A stretch of DNA of 64,000 bases from Nocardia mangyaensis (GTDB lineage: Bacteria; Actinomycetota; Actinomycetes; Mycobacteriales; Mycobacteriaceae): the NCBI RefSeq assembly GCF_001886715.1, contig NZ_CP018082.1, forward strand, positions 4,340,001 through 4,404,000, written 5' to 3'. The notes below the pieces were generated by a model, which was given only the letters and a program-made list of their open reading frames with translations, did no database searches and had not been told where the DNA came from. The position numbers and the translations under genes were made by a program. This document shows positions 51,385 through 60,657 of this stretch, in pieces (position 1 is the first letter of the stretch; each line of letters opens with the position of its first letter).

Positions 51385-52278
51385 TCAGGGAAGAAGGGGC
51401 CGACGACCGGTGAGCAACCGGACCAGCAGCATCAGCAGCCGGTCGGCCAGGAATCCGGCCAGGCCGATCACGATCATCACGGCGATGATCAGGTCGGTGC
51501 GTGACTGCTCGCGAGCCTGGGTGATCAACGCCCCCAATCCGACGCGGATGCCGACGGTCTCACCGACCACGAGGATCACCCACGACAGGCCGAGCGCGAT
51601 CCGCAGCCCGGCGACGATATTGGGCACGGCCGCGGGCAGCACCACCTTGTACAGCGTGTGCGCGGGCCGGGTGCCCAGCATGGCGGCGGCCTCGAGCAGT
51701 CGCTCCGGTACCGCTTTGACCCCGGCGATCGTGTTGAGCAGGATCGAGAACACCGCGGCCAGGAACACCAGGAAGATCGTCGACCGGTCGCCGAAGCCGA
51801 TGATGAGCAGCGACAGCGGCGCCCACGCGGTGACCGGGATGGGACGGATCAGGTTGATCGTCGGTTCGAGCATTCGGTACACGAGCCGGGAGCGGCCCAT
51901 CACGATGCCCAGTGGGATCGCGACGGCGGCCGCGAACGCGAAGCCCTGCACCACACGCAGGGTGGAGGCGTACAGGTGCAGCCAGAGGGTGCCGCTGTAG
52001 GTGTCGTCGATGATGCCGCCGACGGCGAGGTCGCCCAGCCGGCGGGCCACCTCGACCGGGGTGGGCAGGTACTGCATCTGGATACCGAGGGGCAGCGTCC
52101 AACCGCCCGCGACGCCTCGATCCCACAGCAGGGCCAGGAGAACGGGGACCGGCAGCGCCCACAGCACCGTGACAGCGCGGGTGCCGAGCCGGGCTCGCCA
52201 CGCGTCCCGGCGGTCGGGCGCGGGCGCCCCTGGCTCCACGGGGGTCGGCGCGGTGATGGCGGTGTCGAGCGCGGTCAC
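51385..52278 (-). CDS. ABC transporter permease (second importer)
   Basis: A 297-residue membrane protein with about six helices and an EAA-type loop (RLLEAAAMLGTRPAHTLYKV). SsuC/TauC-like. The GTG start overlaps the stop of the binding-protein gene (GTGA). Confidence 0.86.
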   Translation of the reverse strand: MTALDTAITAPTPVEPGAPAPDRRDAWRARLGTRAVTVLWALPVPVLLALLWDRGVAGGWTLPLGIQMQYLPTPVEVARRLGDLAVGGIIDDTYSGTLWLHLYASTLRVVQGFAFAAAVAIPLGIVMGRSRLVYRMLEPTINLIRPIPVTAWAPLSLLIIGFGDRSTIFLVFLAAVFSILLNTIAGVKAVPERLLEAAAMLGTRPAHTLYKVVLPAAVPNIVAGLRIALGLSWVILVVGETVGIRVGLGALITQAREQSRTDLIIAVMIVIGLAGFLADRLLMLLVRLLTGRRPLLP

Positions 52279-53246
52279 TGTCCGGCACCCGCCGCGGACA
52301 GGAAGCTCGGGTCGATGAGCGTCGGCAGGTCCGGCGCCTCGCCCAGCTGGTCGAAGGCCAGCATCTGCTCGGCCAGCGCGGCCAGTCGCTGGCGATAGGC
52401 GTCATCGAGTTCCCAGCGCAGCCACACATTGTTCGCCGCGGTCTCGGTGATGGTGCGGTCGAGTCCGAAGGTGCTGACCAGCCCGTCGACCCACGCCGTG
52501 CGGTCGCCGAGCATGTACTCGATCGCCTGGACGAAGCTGCGCACGGTCTGTTCCACCAGCTCGCGGTCGCGGTCGATCACCGTGGCGCTGGTGCCGAAGA
52601 CGATGTTCACCGGACCGATCGCGGTGTCGTAGGGCGAGACGATCTGGTGCGCACCGTCCTGCATGACGATCGAGGGCGCGGTCTCGGCACTGAGGAACGC
52701 GTCGATCCGACCGGACTTGTAAGCGTTCGCCATGTCGGAGTACGCGAGGTTGACCAGCTCCACATCGGTGGCCGGGTCGATGCCGTGCGCACGCAGGGTG
52801 AGCTTCAACGCGATCTCCTGCGAGGATCCCTGCGGGAAGCCGATCTTCCTGCCGCGCAGGTCGTTCGGTGTGGTGATGTCGGCCTTGCCGACGAAGCCGG
52901 AACCACCGTCGGCGGCGGAGGCGATGATCCGCACGTTCTGCCCGGCCGCGCTGCCCGCCAGCATCGATGGCGCGCCGAGGACGCCGAAGTCGATGGCGCC
53001 CGAGGCGAGCGCGTTCTTGATGTCGGGCGAGTTCTCGAACAGCACGATGTCGTAGGTGGTGCCCGTCGGGGCGAACTGCTGCATGAAATACGGTGCGTAG
53101 AGGTGTGGCTGGCCACGCAGGGTGCCGATCTTGACGGCGGCGGTGTCGCCACCACCGTCGGGTGTGGAGATGCAGGCGGTGAGCCCGACGACGAGCAGCA
53201 GCGCCGTGACGATCGCCGAGAGCAGTTGGCGCGGTGAGTGTTTCAT
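52275..53246 (-). CDS. ABC substrate-binding lipoprotein (second importer)
   Basis: A 323-residue lipoprotein with lipobox VGLTAC (Cys near residue 25) and an NMT1/SsuA-like domain (TLRGQPHLYAPYFMQ, GAIDFGVLGAPS, FPQGSSQEIALKL). Neighbouring amide hydrolases suggest it captures an amide, carbamate or nitrile-derived compound. Confidence 0.84.
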   Translation of the reverse strand: MKHSPRQLLSAIVTALLLVVGLTACISTPDGGGDTAAVKIGTLRGQPHLYAPYFMQQFAPTGTTYDIVLFENSPDIKNALASGAIDFGVLGAPSMLAGSAAGQNVRIIASAADGGSGFVGKADITTPNDLRGRKIGFPQGSSQEIALKLTLRAHGIDPATDVELVNLAYSDMANAYKSGRIDAFLSAETAPSIVMQDGAHQIVSPYDTAIGPVNIVFGTSATVIDRDRELVEQTVRSFVQAIEYMLGDRTAWVDGLVSTFGLDRTITETAANNVWLRWELDDAYRQRLAALAEQMLAFDQLGEAPDLPTLIDPSFLSAAGAGQ

Positions 53247-53253
53247 GACAGTC

Positions 53254-54687
53254 CTATCGGGCGGAGGCGGTGAGGGCCGCGGCGCAGCGCGCGGCGGTAC
53301 GGATCAGCGCACGATCGGTGTGCGGTGCGCCGAGCAGACACAGCCCGGCGGGTAGGTCGGTGGCGGTCGGCAGGGGCATGGTGACCGCGGGGAGTCCCGC
53401 GATCGAGGCCAGGCAGGTCAGGCGCAGGGTGGCGGTGCGGATGGCTTCGTGGGTGCCGGCGGCCTCGCGCTGCGGTGGTGGACCGGCGGTGGTCGGCACG
53501 ACCAGGACCCGATCACCCACGGTCTCCCCGATCCGCGCCGCCGCGTCGGCCACCACCACCCGGGCCGCCGCAGCGTCATCAGTGGTGACAGTGGCCGCCA
53601 GGCGGAACCGTGCGGCAACCTCCGGCTCGAGCGCGCCGGGATGCGCAGCGATCCAATCCCCGTGCCCCGCCCACGCTTCGAACGCCTGCACGGTACGAAA
53701 CGCCGCGAACCACCGATCGAGCTCAGCCCCCAGCGCGATCGGCTTCGACCCGATTTCCCCTGCGGCACGCAGGCACTGACGAGCTGTCTCCGGCTCGGCC
53801 GCAGCACACAATCCCGGGTCGACAACGAGATCTGGCGAACCGGACCCGGACCGGACGTTGTCGAGACCGTCGCCGACGATCGCGGCGCCGCGAGTCCCGC
53901 TGTCACCGCGAGCGTCGAGTTCCGTGCACGACTGTGGTGGCGGCGCGTGGTCGGCCCGATCGCCGTGCAGGCGTTCCTGCACGGAAGCGATGCCGCCGCC
54001 GAGGTCGAGTCGATCGACCGGCGCGGCCGAGAACGGGCCGTTTCCGGCCGCCGACCGCGAAGGTCGTTCGGTCAGCAGGACGGCGGCGACCGCCGCGAGG
54101 GTTGCGGCGTCGCGGGCGAGCCATCCGATGGCATCGAAGGACGGTGCCAGCGGCAGCAAGCCGGTGGTGTCGAGGGCGGTGTGGGTTGTCCTGATCCCCC
54201 AGAGCCCCTGGTAGGCGCCGGGGACGCGGATCGAGCCCGCGGTGTCGGTACCGAGACCGATGTCGGCTTCACCCCGCGCGACCGCGACCGCCGGGCCGCT
54301 CGACGAGCCACCCGGAATCCGCTGCGGGGCAGCGGGATTCACGGGCATACCGGCACGTCCGTTGCTGCCGGTGATGCTGTAGGCGAACTCGTCGGTGCGC
54401 GCGATTCCGGTGATGCCGGCGCCCGCCGCGAGCAATTGCGCGACCACGGCGGCGTGGGCACCTTCGGGAGCTCGCTCGGCGAGGAAGTCCTCGACACCGG
54501 CTCCGATGGCATACCCGGCCACCGCGAACAGGTCCTTCACCGCCACGGTGCGACCGCTGAGCGGACCGTCCCCCGTCGCCGCGACCAGTGGCGCACCGAC
54601 CACACGCCACACTGTGGTGTCCACTTCGGCACCAGCCCGCGCGCTCGCCACCCGAGGGCGTCCCGAGCCGCGCGACGGTGTGCTCAT
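53254..54687 (-). CDS. Amidase-signature enzyme (AtzE/GatA-like)
   Basis: A 477-residue amidase. The Ser-cisSer-Lys triad is seen in TVAVKDLFAVAGY (Lys), PGGSSSGPAVAVA (cis-Ser) and GTDTAGSIRVPGAY (Ser nucleophile). The following GLWGIRTTHTALDTTG and PLAPSFDAIGW resemble AtzE or allophanate-hydrolase-like amidases. A poorly conserved stretch at about 245-310 interrupts the fold and is odd in composition. ATG 54687 overlaps the formamidase stop (ATGA). It likely releases ammonia from an amide taken up by the adjacent importer. Confidence 0.84.
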   Translation of the reverse strand: MSTPSRGSGRPRVASARAGAEVDTTVWRVVGAPLVAATGDGPLSGRTVAVKDLFAVAGYAIGAGVEDFLAERAPEGAHAAVVAQLLAAGAGITGIARTDEFAYSITGSNGRAGMPVNPAAPQRIPGGSSSGPAVAVARGEADIGLGTDTAGSIRVPGAYQGLWGIRTTHTALDTTGLLPLAPSFDAIGWLARDAATLAAVAAVLLTERPSRSAAGNGPFSAAPVDRLDLGGGIASVQERLHGDRADHAPPPQSCTELDARGDSGTRGAAIVGDGLDNVRSGSGSPDLVVDPGLCAAAEPETARQCLRAAGEIGSKPIALGAELDRWFAAFRTVQAFEAWAGHGDWIAAHPGALEPEVAARFRLAATVTTDDAAAARVVVADAAARIGETVGDRVLVVPTTAGPPPQREAAGTHEAIRTATLRLTCLASIAGLPAVTMPLPTATDLPAGLCLLGAPHTDRALIRTAARCAAALTASAR

Positions 54688-55826
54688 CGGGCCCGGCCGA
54701 GGACATAGCGGGCCAGCTCGGTGTCCGCGGTGTGGGTGAAGTCGGTGACGCGGATCTTGCCGTGGACGCCGCGGGTGAGGTCGACTGCCTGGGAGACGGT
54801 GAAATCCGTGGCGGCGCTGAGGTAGAGATAGGCCGACTTCGGGTCGGTCTCGAACAGCGCGCCGAGCAGGTCGACGGCATTGCCGACGCACAGGGACAGC
54901 GCGGTGTCGAGGTCGGCGTCGAGTCCGGTGGGGATCACCAGACCGTGCCCCGCCGCGAACGGGCCGGTGCCACTGCCGAGTTCGGCCACCTGGGCGGCGG
55001 GGACGAGATCCAAGGTCAGCCGAGCCCGCAGCGGCGCCTCGAGCGCGGTGAGTGCCACCTCGCCGTCGCCCTGCGCGAAATGGGGGTCGCCGACGTAGAA
55101 CAGCGCGTCGGGAACCTGGACGGGCAGGAACAGGGTCGCGCCTGGGGTGAGGAGTTTGACGTCGATGTTGCCGCCGTGGGAGCCGGGCGGCACGGAATGC
55201 GCGCGTTCCTCGGTGTCGGTGGCCACCCCCATGATGCCGAGGAACGGCGCGAGCGGGAACCGCGCCCGGTGGGGGCTGCCCGGTCCGATCGGCATCGCGG
55301 CGACCCATTCGCCGTCGCGGTCGTGCACCGTGCAGAACTGCCCGTAGGAGCCGTCTTGCGGGGTACCGGCCAGCATGCCCCGGCCGTGCCGGGTGGAGAT
55401 CACCCCGTAGGGCGCGCGCATGGCCAGATCATCGACGCGCACGGCGAGCAGATCACCGGGCCGCGCGCCGTCGACCGCGATCGGCCCGGTGACGATGTGC
55501 GGCCCGGCACCCGCCTGCCTGGTACGCCGGGCGACCACCTCGACGGTGTCATCGAGGATCTGCGCCCGCGGCACTCCGTGTCCACGGAAGTAGGCGACCG
55601 GGTCCGACCCCTGATCGTCGAGAATGCCCTCGTGGCTGATCGTGTCGATCACCACGGTCGCCCCCGGCGCGATCGTGACCACCGGCGCGTCACCCCGTCG
55701 CGGCAACCGGCCCCACAGAACGCGATCGGGATCGGCGGGAACATACGTGGTTCCCGCCGCGATGCCACTACCCGGCTGCAACACCGGAAAGGCCGTCGCG
55801 AGCTGTTCCCCAGCCAATGAGGTCAC
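54684..55826 (-). CDS. Acetamidase/formamidase family protein
   Basis: A 380-residue FmdA/AmdA-type hydrolase of short amides to acid and ammonia. Landmarks: GGNIDVKLL, DPHFAQGDGEV and the Gly-rich SHGGNID region with metal-binding His and Asp. GTG 55826 follows AGGAGGA; the longer frame lacks a site. First gene of a five-gene operon (formamidase, amidase, binding protein, permease, ATPase) and divergent from a FadR-type regulator, with two palindromes between them. Confidence 0.86.
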   Translation of the reverse strand: MTSLAGEQLATAFPVLQPGSGIAAGTTYVPADPDRVLWGRLPRRGDAPVVTIAPGATVVIDTISHEGILDDQGSDPVAYFRGHGVPRAQILDDTVEVVARRTRQAGAGPHIVTGPIAVDGARPGDLLAVRVDDLAMRAPYGVISTRHGRGMLAGTPQDGSYGQFCTVHDRDGEWVAAMPIGPGSPHRARFPLAPFLGIMGVATDTEERAHSVPPGSHGGNIDVKLLTPGATLFLPVQVPDALFYVGDPHFAQGDGEVALTALEAPLRARLTLDLVPAAQVAELGSGTGPFAAGHGLVIPTGLDADLDTALSLCVGNAVDLLGALFETDPKSAYLYLSAATDFTVSQAVDLTRGVHGKIRVTDFTHTADTELARYVLGRAR

Positions 55827-55843
55827 GTGCTTCCTCCGGTGTC

Positions 55844-55873
55844 GTCGACCTGTGGTCGACATTGGTCCGACCA
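55844..55873. promoter_or_regulatory. Two abutting palindromes upstream of the formamidase operon
   Basis: GTCGACC-TGT-GGTCGAC (55844-55860) and TGGTCCGACCA (55863-55873) are both perfect. The second fits the TGGTCnGACCA pattern of FadR-subgroup GntR proteins. They lie 18-48 bp before the GTG start on the minus strand. Confidence 0.6.
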
Positions 55874-55983
55874 CTGTTGCGATAACGGTATGCCACTACA
55901 AATCGCGTGGCTACCGGGCGAAACATGCGTAACCAACCCTTTACGCGTCGGCAATATCGGCCCGAGAACTCGCCTCGACTAGA

Positions 55984-55998
55984 ATTGGCCAGACCAAT
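55984..55998. promoter_or_regulatory. FadR-like operator upstream of its own gene
   Basis: ATTGGCCAGACCAAT is a near-perfect palindrome (one central mismatch) of the same family as TGGTCCGACCA at 55863-55873, 24 bp before GTG 56022. Autoregulation is likely. Confidence 0.55.
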
Positions 55999-56021
55999 CG
56001 AGTCCACGAGAGAGGCGGCAC

Positions 56022-56738
56022 GTGACATTCGCGCCGATACCCCCACTACGCCGCCGCACCGGCAGCGTCGGCGCCGAAGTGGCCGCCCACCTGGAGCGGC
56101 TCATCATCGACGGCGCCCTGCGCGCGGGCGACCGGCTGCCACCGGAACGCGAACTGGCGGCGCAGCTCAACGTGTCGCGGTCCTCGCTGCGCGAGGCCAT
56201 GTTCGAGCTGGAATCCAAGAAACTCGTCGACCGCAAGCAGGGCCGCGGCAGTACGGTCGCCGAACTACCGCGCGGCGCCGCCGAATTGCACGGCAGCCTC
56301 GCCGACCTCGACACCGAACTCGGCTACGCCACCGAACTGCGCGAGCTGGTCGAACCGCGCATCGCCCAGCTCGCCGCCCTGCGCGCCGTCGAATCCGACC
56401 TGCTGTCGCTGCACGAGATCATCGAGCGGTCCACCGAGTCGCTCGGCCCCGAGGAATCGATGGCCCTCGACATCGAATTCCACACCCTGCTCGCCCACGC
56501 GGCGCAGAACCCGTTGCTGGTCACCCTGTGCACGATGACCACGGAATGGACCAGACACACCCGCGTCCTGTCCCACCGCACGCCGCTGGGCCGGCGCGTG
56601 TCGGTACACGGCCACACCCAGATCCTGCGCGCGGTCGACGCCGCGGACGGCCTCGCCGCGGCCGCCGCCATGGAACAGCACCTGCGCGAAGTCCGCGAGA
56701 TCAGCACTCCCCCGGCCCGCGGAAAAGATTCTTCGTAG
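56022..56738 (+). CDS. FadR-subfamily GntR regulator
   Basis: A 238-residue regulator: winged helix with LPPERELAAQLNVSRSSLREAM and a C-terminal FCD domain with metal-binding residues around DIEFHTLLAHAA and HGHTQIL. GTG 56022 follows AGAGGCGG. Divergent from the formamidase operon, which it probably represses through the TGGTCnGACCA sites. Distinct from the GTATAC-binding GntR at 48.5 kb. Confidence 0.86.
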   Translation: MTFAPIPPLRRRTGSVGAEVAAHLERLIIDGALRAGDRLPPERELAAQLNVSRSSLREAMFELESKKLVDRKQGRGSTVAELPRGAAELHGSLADLDTELGYATELRELVEPRIAQLAALRAVESDLLSLHEIIERSTESLGPEESMALDIEFHTLLAHAAQNPLLVTLCTMTTEWTRHTRVLSHRTPLGRRVSVHGHTQILRAVDAADGLAAAAAMEQHLREVREISTPPARGKDSS

Positions 56739-56743
56739 GTCGA

Positions 56744-56770
56744 TGTCGAGAATGCCGACCCGGCTCCGTC
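56744..56770 (+). promoter_or_regulatory. ECF42-type promoter of the DGPF/sigma operon
   Basis: TGTCGA (56744-56749) and CGTC (56767-56770), 17 bp apart, fit the TGTCGA / CG(A/T)C signature described for ECF42 sigma factors. It lies 121 bp before the DGPF-protein start, giving a leader of about 115 nt. Confidence 0.5.
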
Positions 56771-56890
56771 CCAGGGGTACGAGCCACGAAGCGGCACCGA
56801 CGGAGGAACTCATCCAGCGACGCGACCGATGTCAGTCCGCCCGAGCTCGATTCCGGCCAGAACGGCCCCAGCACTGTCAAGGAGAAGATC

Positions 56891-57298
56891 ATGGCCAAGT
56901 ACCTGCTGCTCAAGCACTACCGCGGCGCACCGGCGTCGGTCAACGACGTGACGATGGACCAGTGGACCCCGGCCGAACTCGCCGCCCACGTGCAGTACAT
57001 GGAGGACTTCGCCGCGCGGCTCGAGGGCACCGGCGAGTACGTCGACAGCCAGGCGCTGTCCCCGCAGGGCACCTTCGTCCGCTCCGACGGCGCGGGTCGG
57101 CCACCGGTCACCGACGGACCGTTCGCCGAGACCAAGGACCTGATCGCGGGCTGGATGGTGATCGACGTCGAGACCTACGAGCGCGCGCTCGAGGTGGCGG
57201 CGGAACTGTCGGAGGCGCCCGGCGCGGGTGGGAAGCCGGTGCGGGAGTGGCTCGAACTGCGGCCGTTCCTCACCGCGACACCCACCGTCACCGAGTGA
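56891..57298 (+). CDS. YCII-related DGPF protein
   Basis: A 135-residue cytosolic protein of the YCII/DGPF family. The DGPF motif is in PPVTDGPFAETKDLIAGWMV; the N-terminus MAKYLLLKHY is the first strand of the ferredoxin-like fold. Genes of this family are the typical neighbours and targets of ECF42 sigma factors. ATG 56891 follows AAGGAG. The stop overlaps the sigma factor start (GTGA). Confidence 0.87.
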   Translation: MAKYLLLKHYRGAPASVNDVTMDQWTPAELAAHVQYMEDFAARLEGTGEYVDSQALSPQGTFVRSDGAGRPPVTDGPFAETKDLIAGWMVIDVETYERALEVAAELSEAPGAGGKPVREWLELRPFLTATPTVTE

Positions 57299-58440
57299 AC
57301 GAATCGCTGCTGCGGGAGCTCGTACCCGCGGTGCTCGGCGTCCTCGTCCGGCGCGGCGCCGACTTCGCCGCGGCCGAGGACGCCGTGCAGGAAGCGGTGA
57401 TCCGCGCGCTGCAGAGCTGGCCGGCCGACCCACCGCGCGATCCGAAGGCGTGGCTCGTCACGACCGCCTGGCACAAGTTCCTCGATGCCGCGCGATCGGA
57501 AACCTCGCGGCACGGACGGGAACTCGCGGTGGAGTTCGAGCCGCCGACCGGTCCGGTGCCCGACACCGACGACTCGCTGTGGCTGTACTTCCTGTGCGCG
57601 CATCCCGCGCTGTCGCCCGGTTCGGCCGTCGCGTTGACGCTGCGCGCCGTCGGCGGTCTGACGACACGGCAGATCGCGACGGCGTACCTGGTGCCCGAAG
57701 CGACCATGGCCCAGCGGATCAGCCGCGCCAAACGGCAGCTCTCGGGGCAGCCGCTGGATCGCCCCGGCGACCCGGCGACGGTCCTGCGGGTGCTCTACCT
57801 GGTCTTCAACGAAGGCTACGGCGGGGACGTCGACCTCGCGGCCGAGGCCATCCGCCTCACCCGCCAACTCGCCACCGCGACCGACGATCCCGAGGTCGCG
57901 GGGCTGCTCGCGCTGATGCTGCTGCACCACGCGCGTCGGGCATCACGCACCGGCCCCGGCGGTCGCCTCGTCCCGCTCGCCGAGCAGGACCGAACCCGGT
58001 GGGACACCGACCTCATCGCCGAGGGGGTGACGATCCTGCAGACCGCACTGGCCCGTGACCGCCTGGGCGAATACCAGACCCAGGCCGCGATCGCCGCCTT
58101 GCACGCGGATGCCCCCACCGCCGCCGAGACCGACTGGGTACAGATCGTGGAGTGGTACGACGAGCTCCTGCACCTGACCGGCAGCCCGGTGGTGCGACTC
58201 AACCGGGCGGTCGCGGTCGGCGAGGCCGACGGACCACAGGCTGGTCTGGCCGCGCTGAGCAGCGTGGATCCCGGTCTGCCCCGCTACACCGCGGTCCGCG
58301 CCCATCTCCTCGAACGCGCCGGCGACCTGGAAGTGGCCGCCGACCTGTATGCCGAGGCCGCCCACGCGGCAACCAGCACGCCGGAACGCGATCACCTCAC
58401 CCGCGAAGCAGCACGCATCCGCCAGCTCCTGCGTTCATGA
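57295..58440 (+). CDS. ECF42-group RNA polymerase sigma factor with C-terminal extension
   Basis: A 381-residue sigma factor. Region 2 is AEDAVQEAVIRALQSWP and PKAWLVTTAWHKFLDAARSE; region 4 is LRAVGGLTTRQIATAYLVPEATMAQRISRAK (central part). The remaining 200 residues are helical, TPR-like (YTAVRAHLLERAGDLEVAADLYAEA, part), the hallmark of ECF42. No anti-sigma gene is adjacent; the C-terminal domain is thought to regulate. GTG 57295 overlaps the DGPF stop. It likely activates the promoter at 56744. Confidence 0.86.
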   Translation: MNESLLRELVPAVLGVLVRRGADFAAAEDAVQEAVIRALQSWPADPPRDPKAWLVTTAWHKFLDAARSETSRHGRELAVEFEPPTGPVPDTDDSLWLYFLCAHPALSPGSAVALTLRAVGGLTTRQIATAYLVPEATMAQRISRAKRQLSGQPLDRPGDPATVLRVLYLVFNEGYGGDVDLAAEAIRLTRQLATATDDPEVAGLLALMLLHHARRASRTGPGGRLVPLAEQDRTRWDTDLIAEGVTILQTALARDRLGEYQTQAAIAALHADAPTAAETDWVQIVEWYDELLHLTGSPVVRLNRAVAVGEADGPQAGLAALSSVDPGLPRYTAVRAHLLERAGDLEVAADLYAEAAHAATSTPERDHLTREAARIRQLLRS

Positions 58441-58588
58441 ACTTCGGTTCAGTCCATCGCGTCGACCGCTTGCTCGGTGATGTCGCCACGCACGGCCTCG
58501 ATTCGAGTCATCCTGTCATTGTCGTCGACGGGCGTACCGTCGAGGACGACCGGCATGTTCGACCCATCCGAGCGAGGGAGCAGCACGC

Positions 58589-59086
58589 ATGGCCACACCC
58601 ACCGGCGAGATCCGACCCACCCCCGACGGCCGGGATCTGGTGATCACCCGGTCGCTGGCGCTGCCGATCGGGGAGGTCTGGGGGCGGCTGACCGATCCCG
58701 ACCTGACCGCAGGCTGGTACGGCACCTGGCAGGGTGAGGCCGGGTCCGGGAACTCGATCCGGGTACAGATGCGGTTCGAGGAAGGCGAACCGTGGACGAC
58801 CATGCTGATCGAGGACTGCACCGCGCCGATCCACCTCGCTCTGTCCTCGACCGATCAGATCGGCGTGTGGCGGCTGGAGGTGAGCCTGCAGGCGACGGAC
58901 GCGGGCACCGACGTGCAGCTGATCCACCACCTCACCTCGGAATACCAGCTCGCCGAGATCCCGCAGATCGGCCCGGGCTGGGAGTACTACGTGGACATGT
59001 TCGTCGCCTCCTGCACGCACACCGAGCACCCGGACTTCGCCGACTACTACCCCGCCCTCTCGGACTACTACCAGCAGCGCGCCTAG
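58589..59086 (+). CDS. SRPBCC (AHSA1-like) domain protein
   Basis: A 165-residue START/Bet v1-like protein (RSLALPIGEVWGRLTDPDL, WYGTW, WRLEVSLQATDAGTDVQLIH). Members bind small hydrophobic ligands or Hsp90. ATG 58589 follows GAGGGAG-type bases. It lies 149 bp after the sigma factor gene; SRPBCC proteins often accompany DGPF/ECF loci. Ligand unknown. Confidence 0.78.
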   Translation: MATPTGEIRPTPDGRDLVITRSLALPIGEVWGRLTDPDLTAGWYGTWQGEAGSGNSIRVQMRFEEGEPWTTMLIEDCTAPIHLALSSTDQIGVWRLEVSLQATDAGTDVQLIHHLTSEYQLAEIPQIGPGWEYYVDMFVASCTHTEHPDFADYYPALSDYYQQRA

Positions 59087-59096
59087 CCGAAAAGCA

Positions 59097-59129
59097 CACA
59101 GCCCCAGCCGTTCGGCGGCCGGGGCTGTG
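59097..59129. terminator. Bidirectional terminator between the SRPBCC gene and yebC
   Basis: CACAGCCCC and GGGGCTGTG make a 9-bp perfect outer stem with an additional paired inner part, between two convergent stops. Confidence 0.75.
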
Positions 59130-59146
59130 GGCGTGTGCCCGTGCGG

Positions 59147-59902
59147 TTACTCGTCGTCGAGTTCGGCGGCGACCTCGTCGGAGATGTCGACGTTGGTGTA
59201 GACGTTCTGTACGTCGTCGCTGTCCTCGAGCGCGTCGACCAGCTTGAGCACCTTGCGGGCGCCCTCGGCGTCGACGGCCACCGAGACCGAGGCCTGGAAG
59301 CCGGACTCGGCGGAGTCGTAGTCGATCCCCGCGCCCTGCAGGGCGGTGCGCACGGCGATCAGGTCGCCGGGCTCGCTGATGATCTCGAAGGCCTCACCGT
59401 GGTCGTTGACCTCTTCGGCGCCGGCGTCGAGGACCGTCTCGAGGATGTCGTCCTCGGACAGGCCGTTCTTGTCGAGGGTCACCACGCCCTTGCGGGCGAA
59501 CAGGTAGGCCACCGAGCCGGGGTCGGCCATGTTGCCGCCGTTGCGCGTCATCGCGACGCGGACCTCGCCCGCTGCGCGGTTGCGGTTGTCGGTGAGGCAC
59601 TCGATCAGCACGGCGACGCCGTTGGGGCCGTAGCCCTCGTACATGATCGTCTGCCAGTCGGCGCCGCCGGCTTCCTCGCCGCCGCCGCGCTTGCGGGCGC
59701 GCTCGATGTTGTCGTTGGGGACCGACGACTTCTTCGCCTTCTGGATGGCGTCGAACAGCGTCGGGTTACCCGCAGGGTCACTACCACCAGTGCGGGCCGC
59801 CACCTCGATGTTCTTGATCAGCTTGGCGAAGAGTTTGCCGCGCTTGGCGTCGATTCCCGCCTTCTTGTGCTTGGTGGTGGCCCATTTGGAGTGGCCGCTC
59901 AT
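59147..59902 (-). CDS. yebC: YebC/PmpR-family protein
   Basis: A 251-residue protein. [25 protein letters not shown] is the YebC signature (start shown). Family members act in transcription regulation or, as shown for some, in translation of polyproline stretches. It lies downstream of pdxT as Rv2603c does; 93-bp gap. ATG 59902. Confidence 0.95.
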   Translation of the reverse strand: MSGHSKWATTKHKKAGIDAKRGKLFAKLIKNIEVAARTGGSDPAGNPTLFDAIQKAKKSSVPNDNIERARKRGGGEEAGGADWQTIMYEGYGPNGVAVLIECLTDNRNRAAGEVRVAMTRNGGNMADPGSVAYLFARKGVVTLDKNGLSEDDILETVLDAGAEEVNDHGEAFEIISEPGDLIAVRTALQGAGIDYDSAESGFQASVSVAVDAEGARKVLKLVDALEDSDDVQNVYTNVDISDEVAAELDDE

Positions 59903-59995
59903 GCCCTACTTCCTTCAGGTCGGTTGCGCGTCTGCCCGGGCGGACAAGCTCGATCCAGCCTACTCACCACGCGCCGCGCCCGTGGACGCGGGCAT

Positions 59996-60613
59996 TCACC
60001 GAGCCTTGCGCACCACGTCGACGAACAGCTCGTGCACCCGCAGATCGCCGGTGACCTCGGGGTGGAACGAGGTCGCCACGACGTTGCCCTGCCTGGCCGC
60101 GACGATGCGTCCCTGCGCCGGACCGTGCGGTACCCGCGCCAGGACCTCGACGCCGTCACCGACCCGCTCCACCCACGGCGCGCGGATGAACACCGCGCGC
60201 ACCGGCGTGTCGAGCCCGGCGAAGTCGAGGTCGGTCTCGAAGGAGTCGACCTGCCGACCGAAGGCGTTGCGGCGCACCGTCATATCGATCCCGGACAGGT
60301 GCTGCGCGTCGGGCCTGGTGTCGAGCACCTCCGAGGCCAACAGGATCATTCCCGCACAGGACCCGAACGCGGGCAGGCCGTCACGCAGTCGCGCGCGCAG
60401 CGGTTCGAGCAGGTCGAACGCCTGCAGCAGCTTCGAGATCGCGGTCGACTCACCACCGGGCAGCACCAGGCCGTCGACCGCGGCCAGCTCCGACTCGCGC
60501 CGAACCAGCACCGCGTCGGCACCGCAGTGCGCCAGCGCGGCAACGTGTTCGCGCACGTCGCCCTGCAGGGCGAGCACACCGATGGTCGGCCGGTCGGCGG
60601 AGGTTGCGTTCAC
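59996..60613 (-). CDS. pdxT: Pyridoxal 5'-phosphate synthase glutaminase subunit
   Basis: A 205-residue class I glutaminase. The nucleophile Cys is in [12 protein letters not shown], the His-Glu pair in [13 protein letters not shown], and the oxyanion motif PGGEST near residue 52. It supplies ammonia to PdxS for PLP synthesis. GTG 60611-60613. In M. tuberculosis pdxS-tesB-pdxT are adjacent; here pdxS is not in the window. Confidence 0.95.
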   Translation of the reverse strand: MNATSADRPTIGVLALQGDVREHVAALAHCGADAVLVRRESELAAVDGLVLPGGESTAISKLLQAFDLLEPLRARLRDGLPAFGSCAGMILLASEVLDTRPDAQHLSGIDMTVRRNAFGRQVDSFETDLDFAGLDTPVRAVFIRAPWVERVGDGVEVLARVPHGPAQGRIVAARQGNVVATSFHPEVTGDLRVHELFVDVVRKAR

Positions 60614-60657
60614 AGCCGCTGAGCTTACGAGCCGGGCCGGTGTGGGCCCGCTCACGC

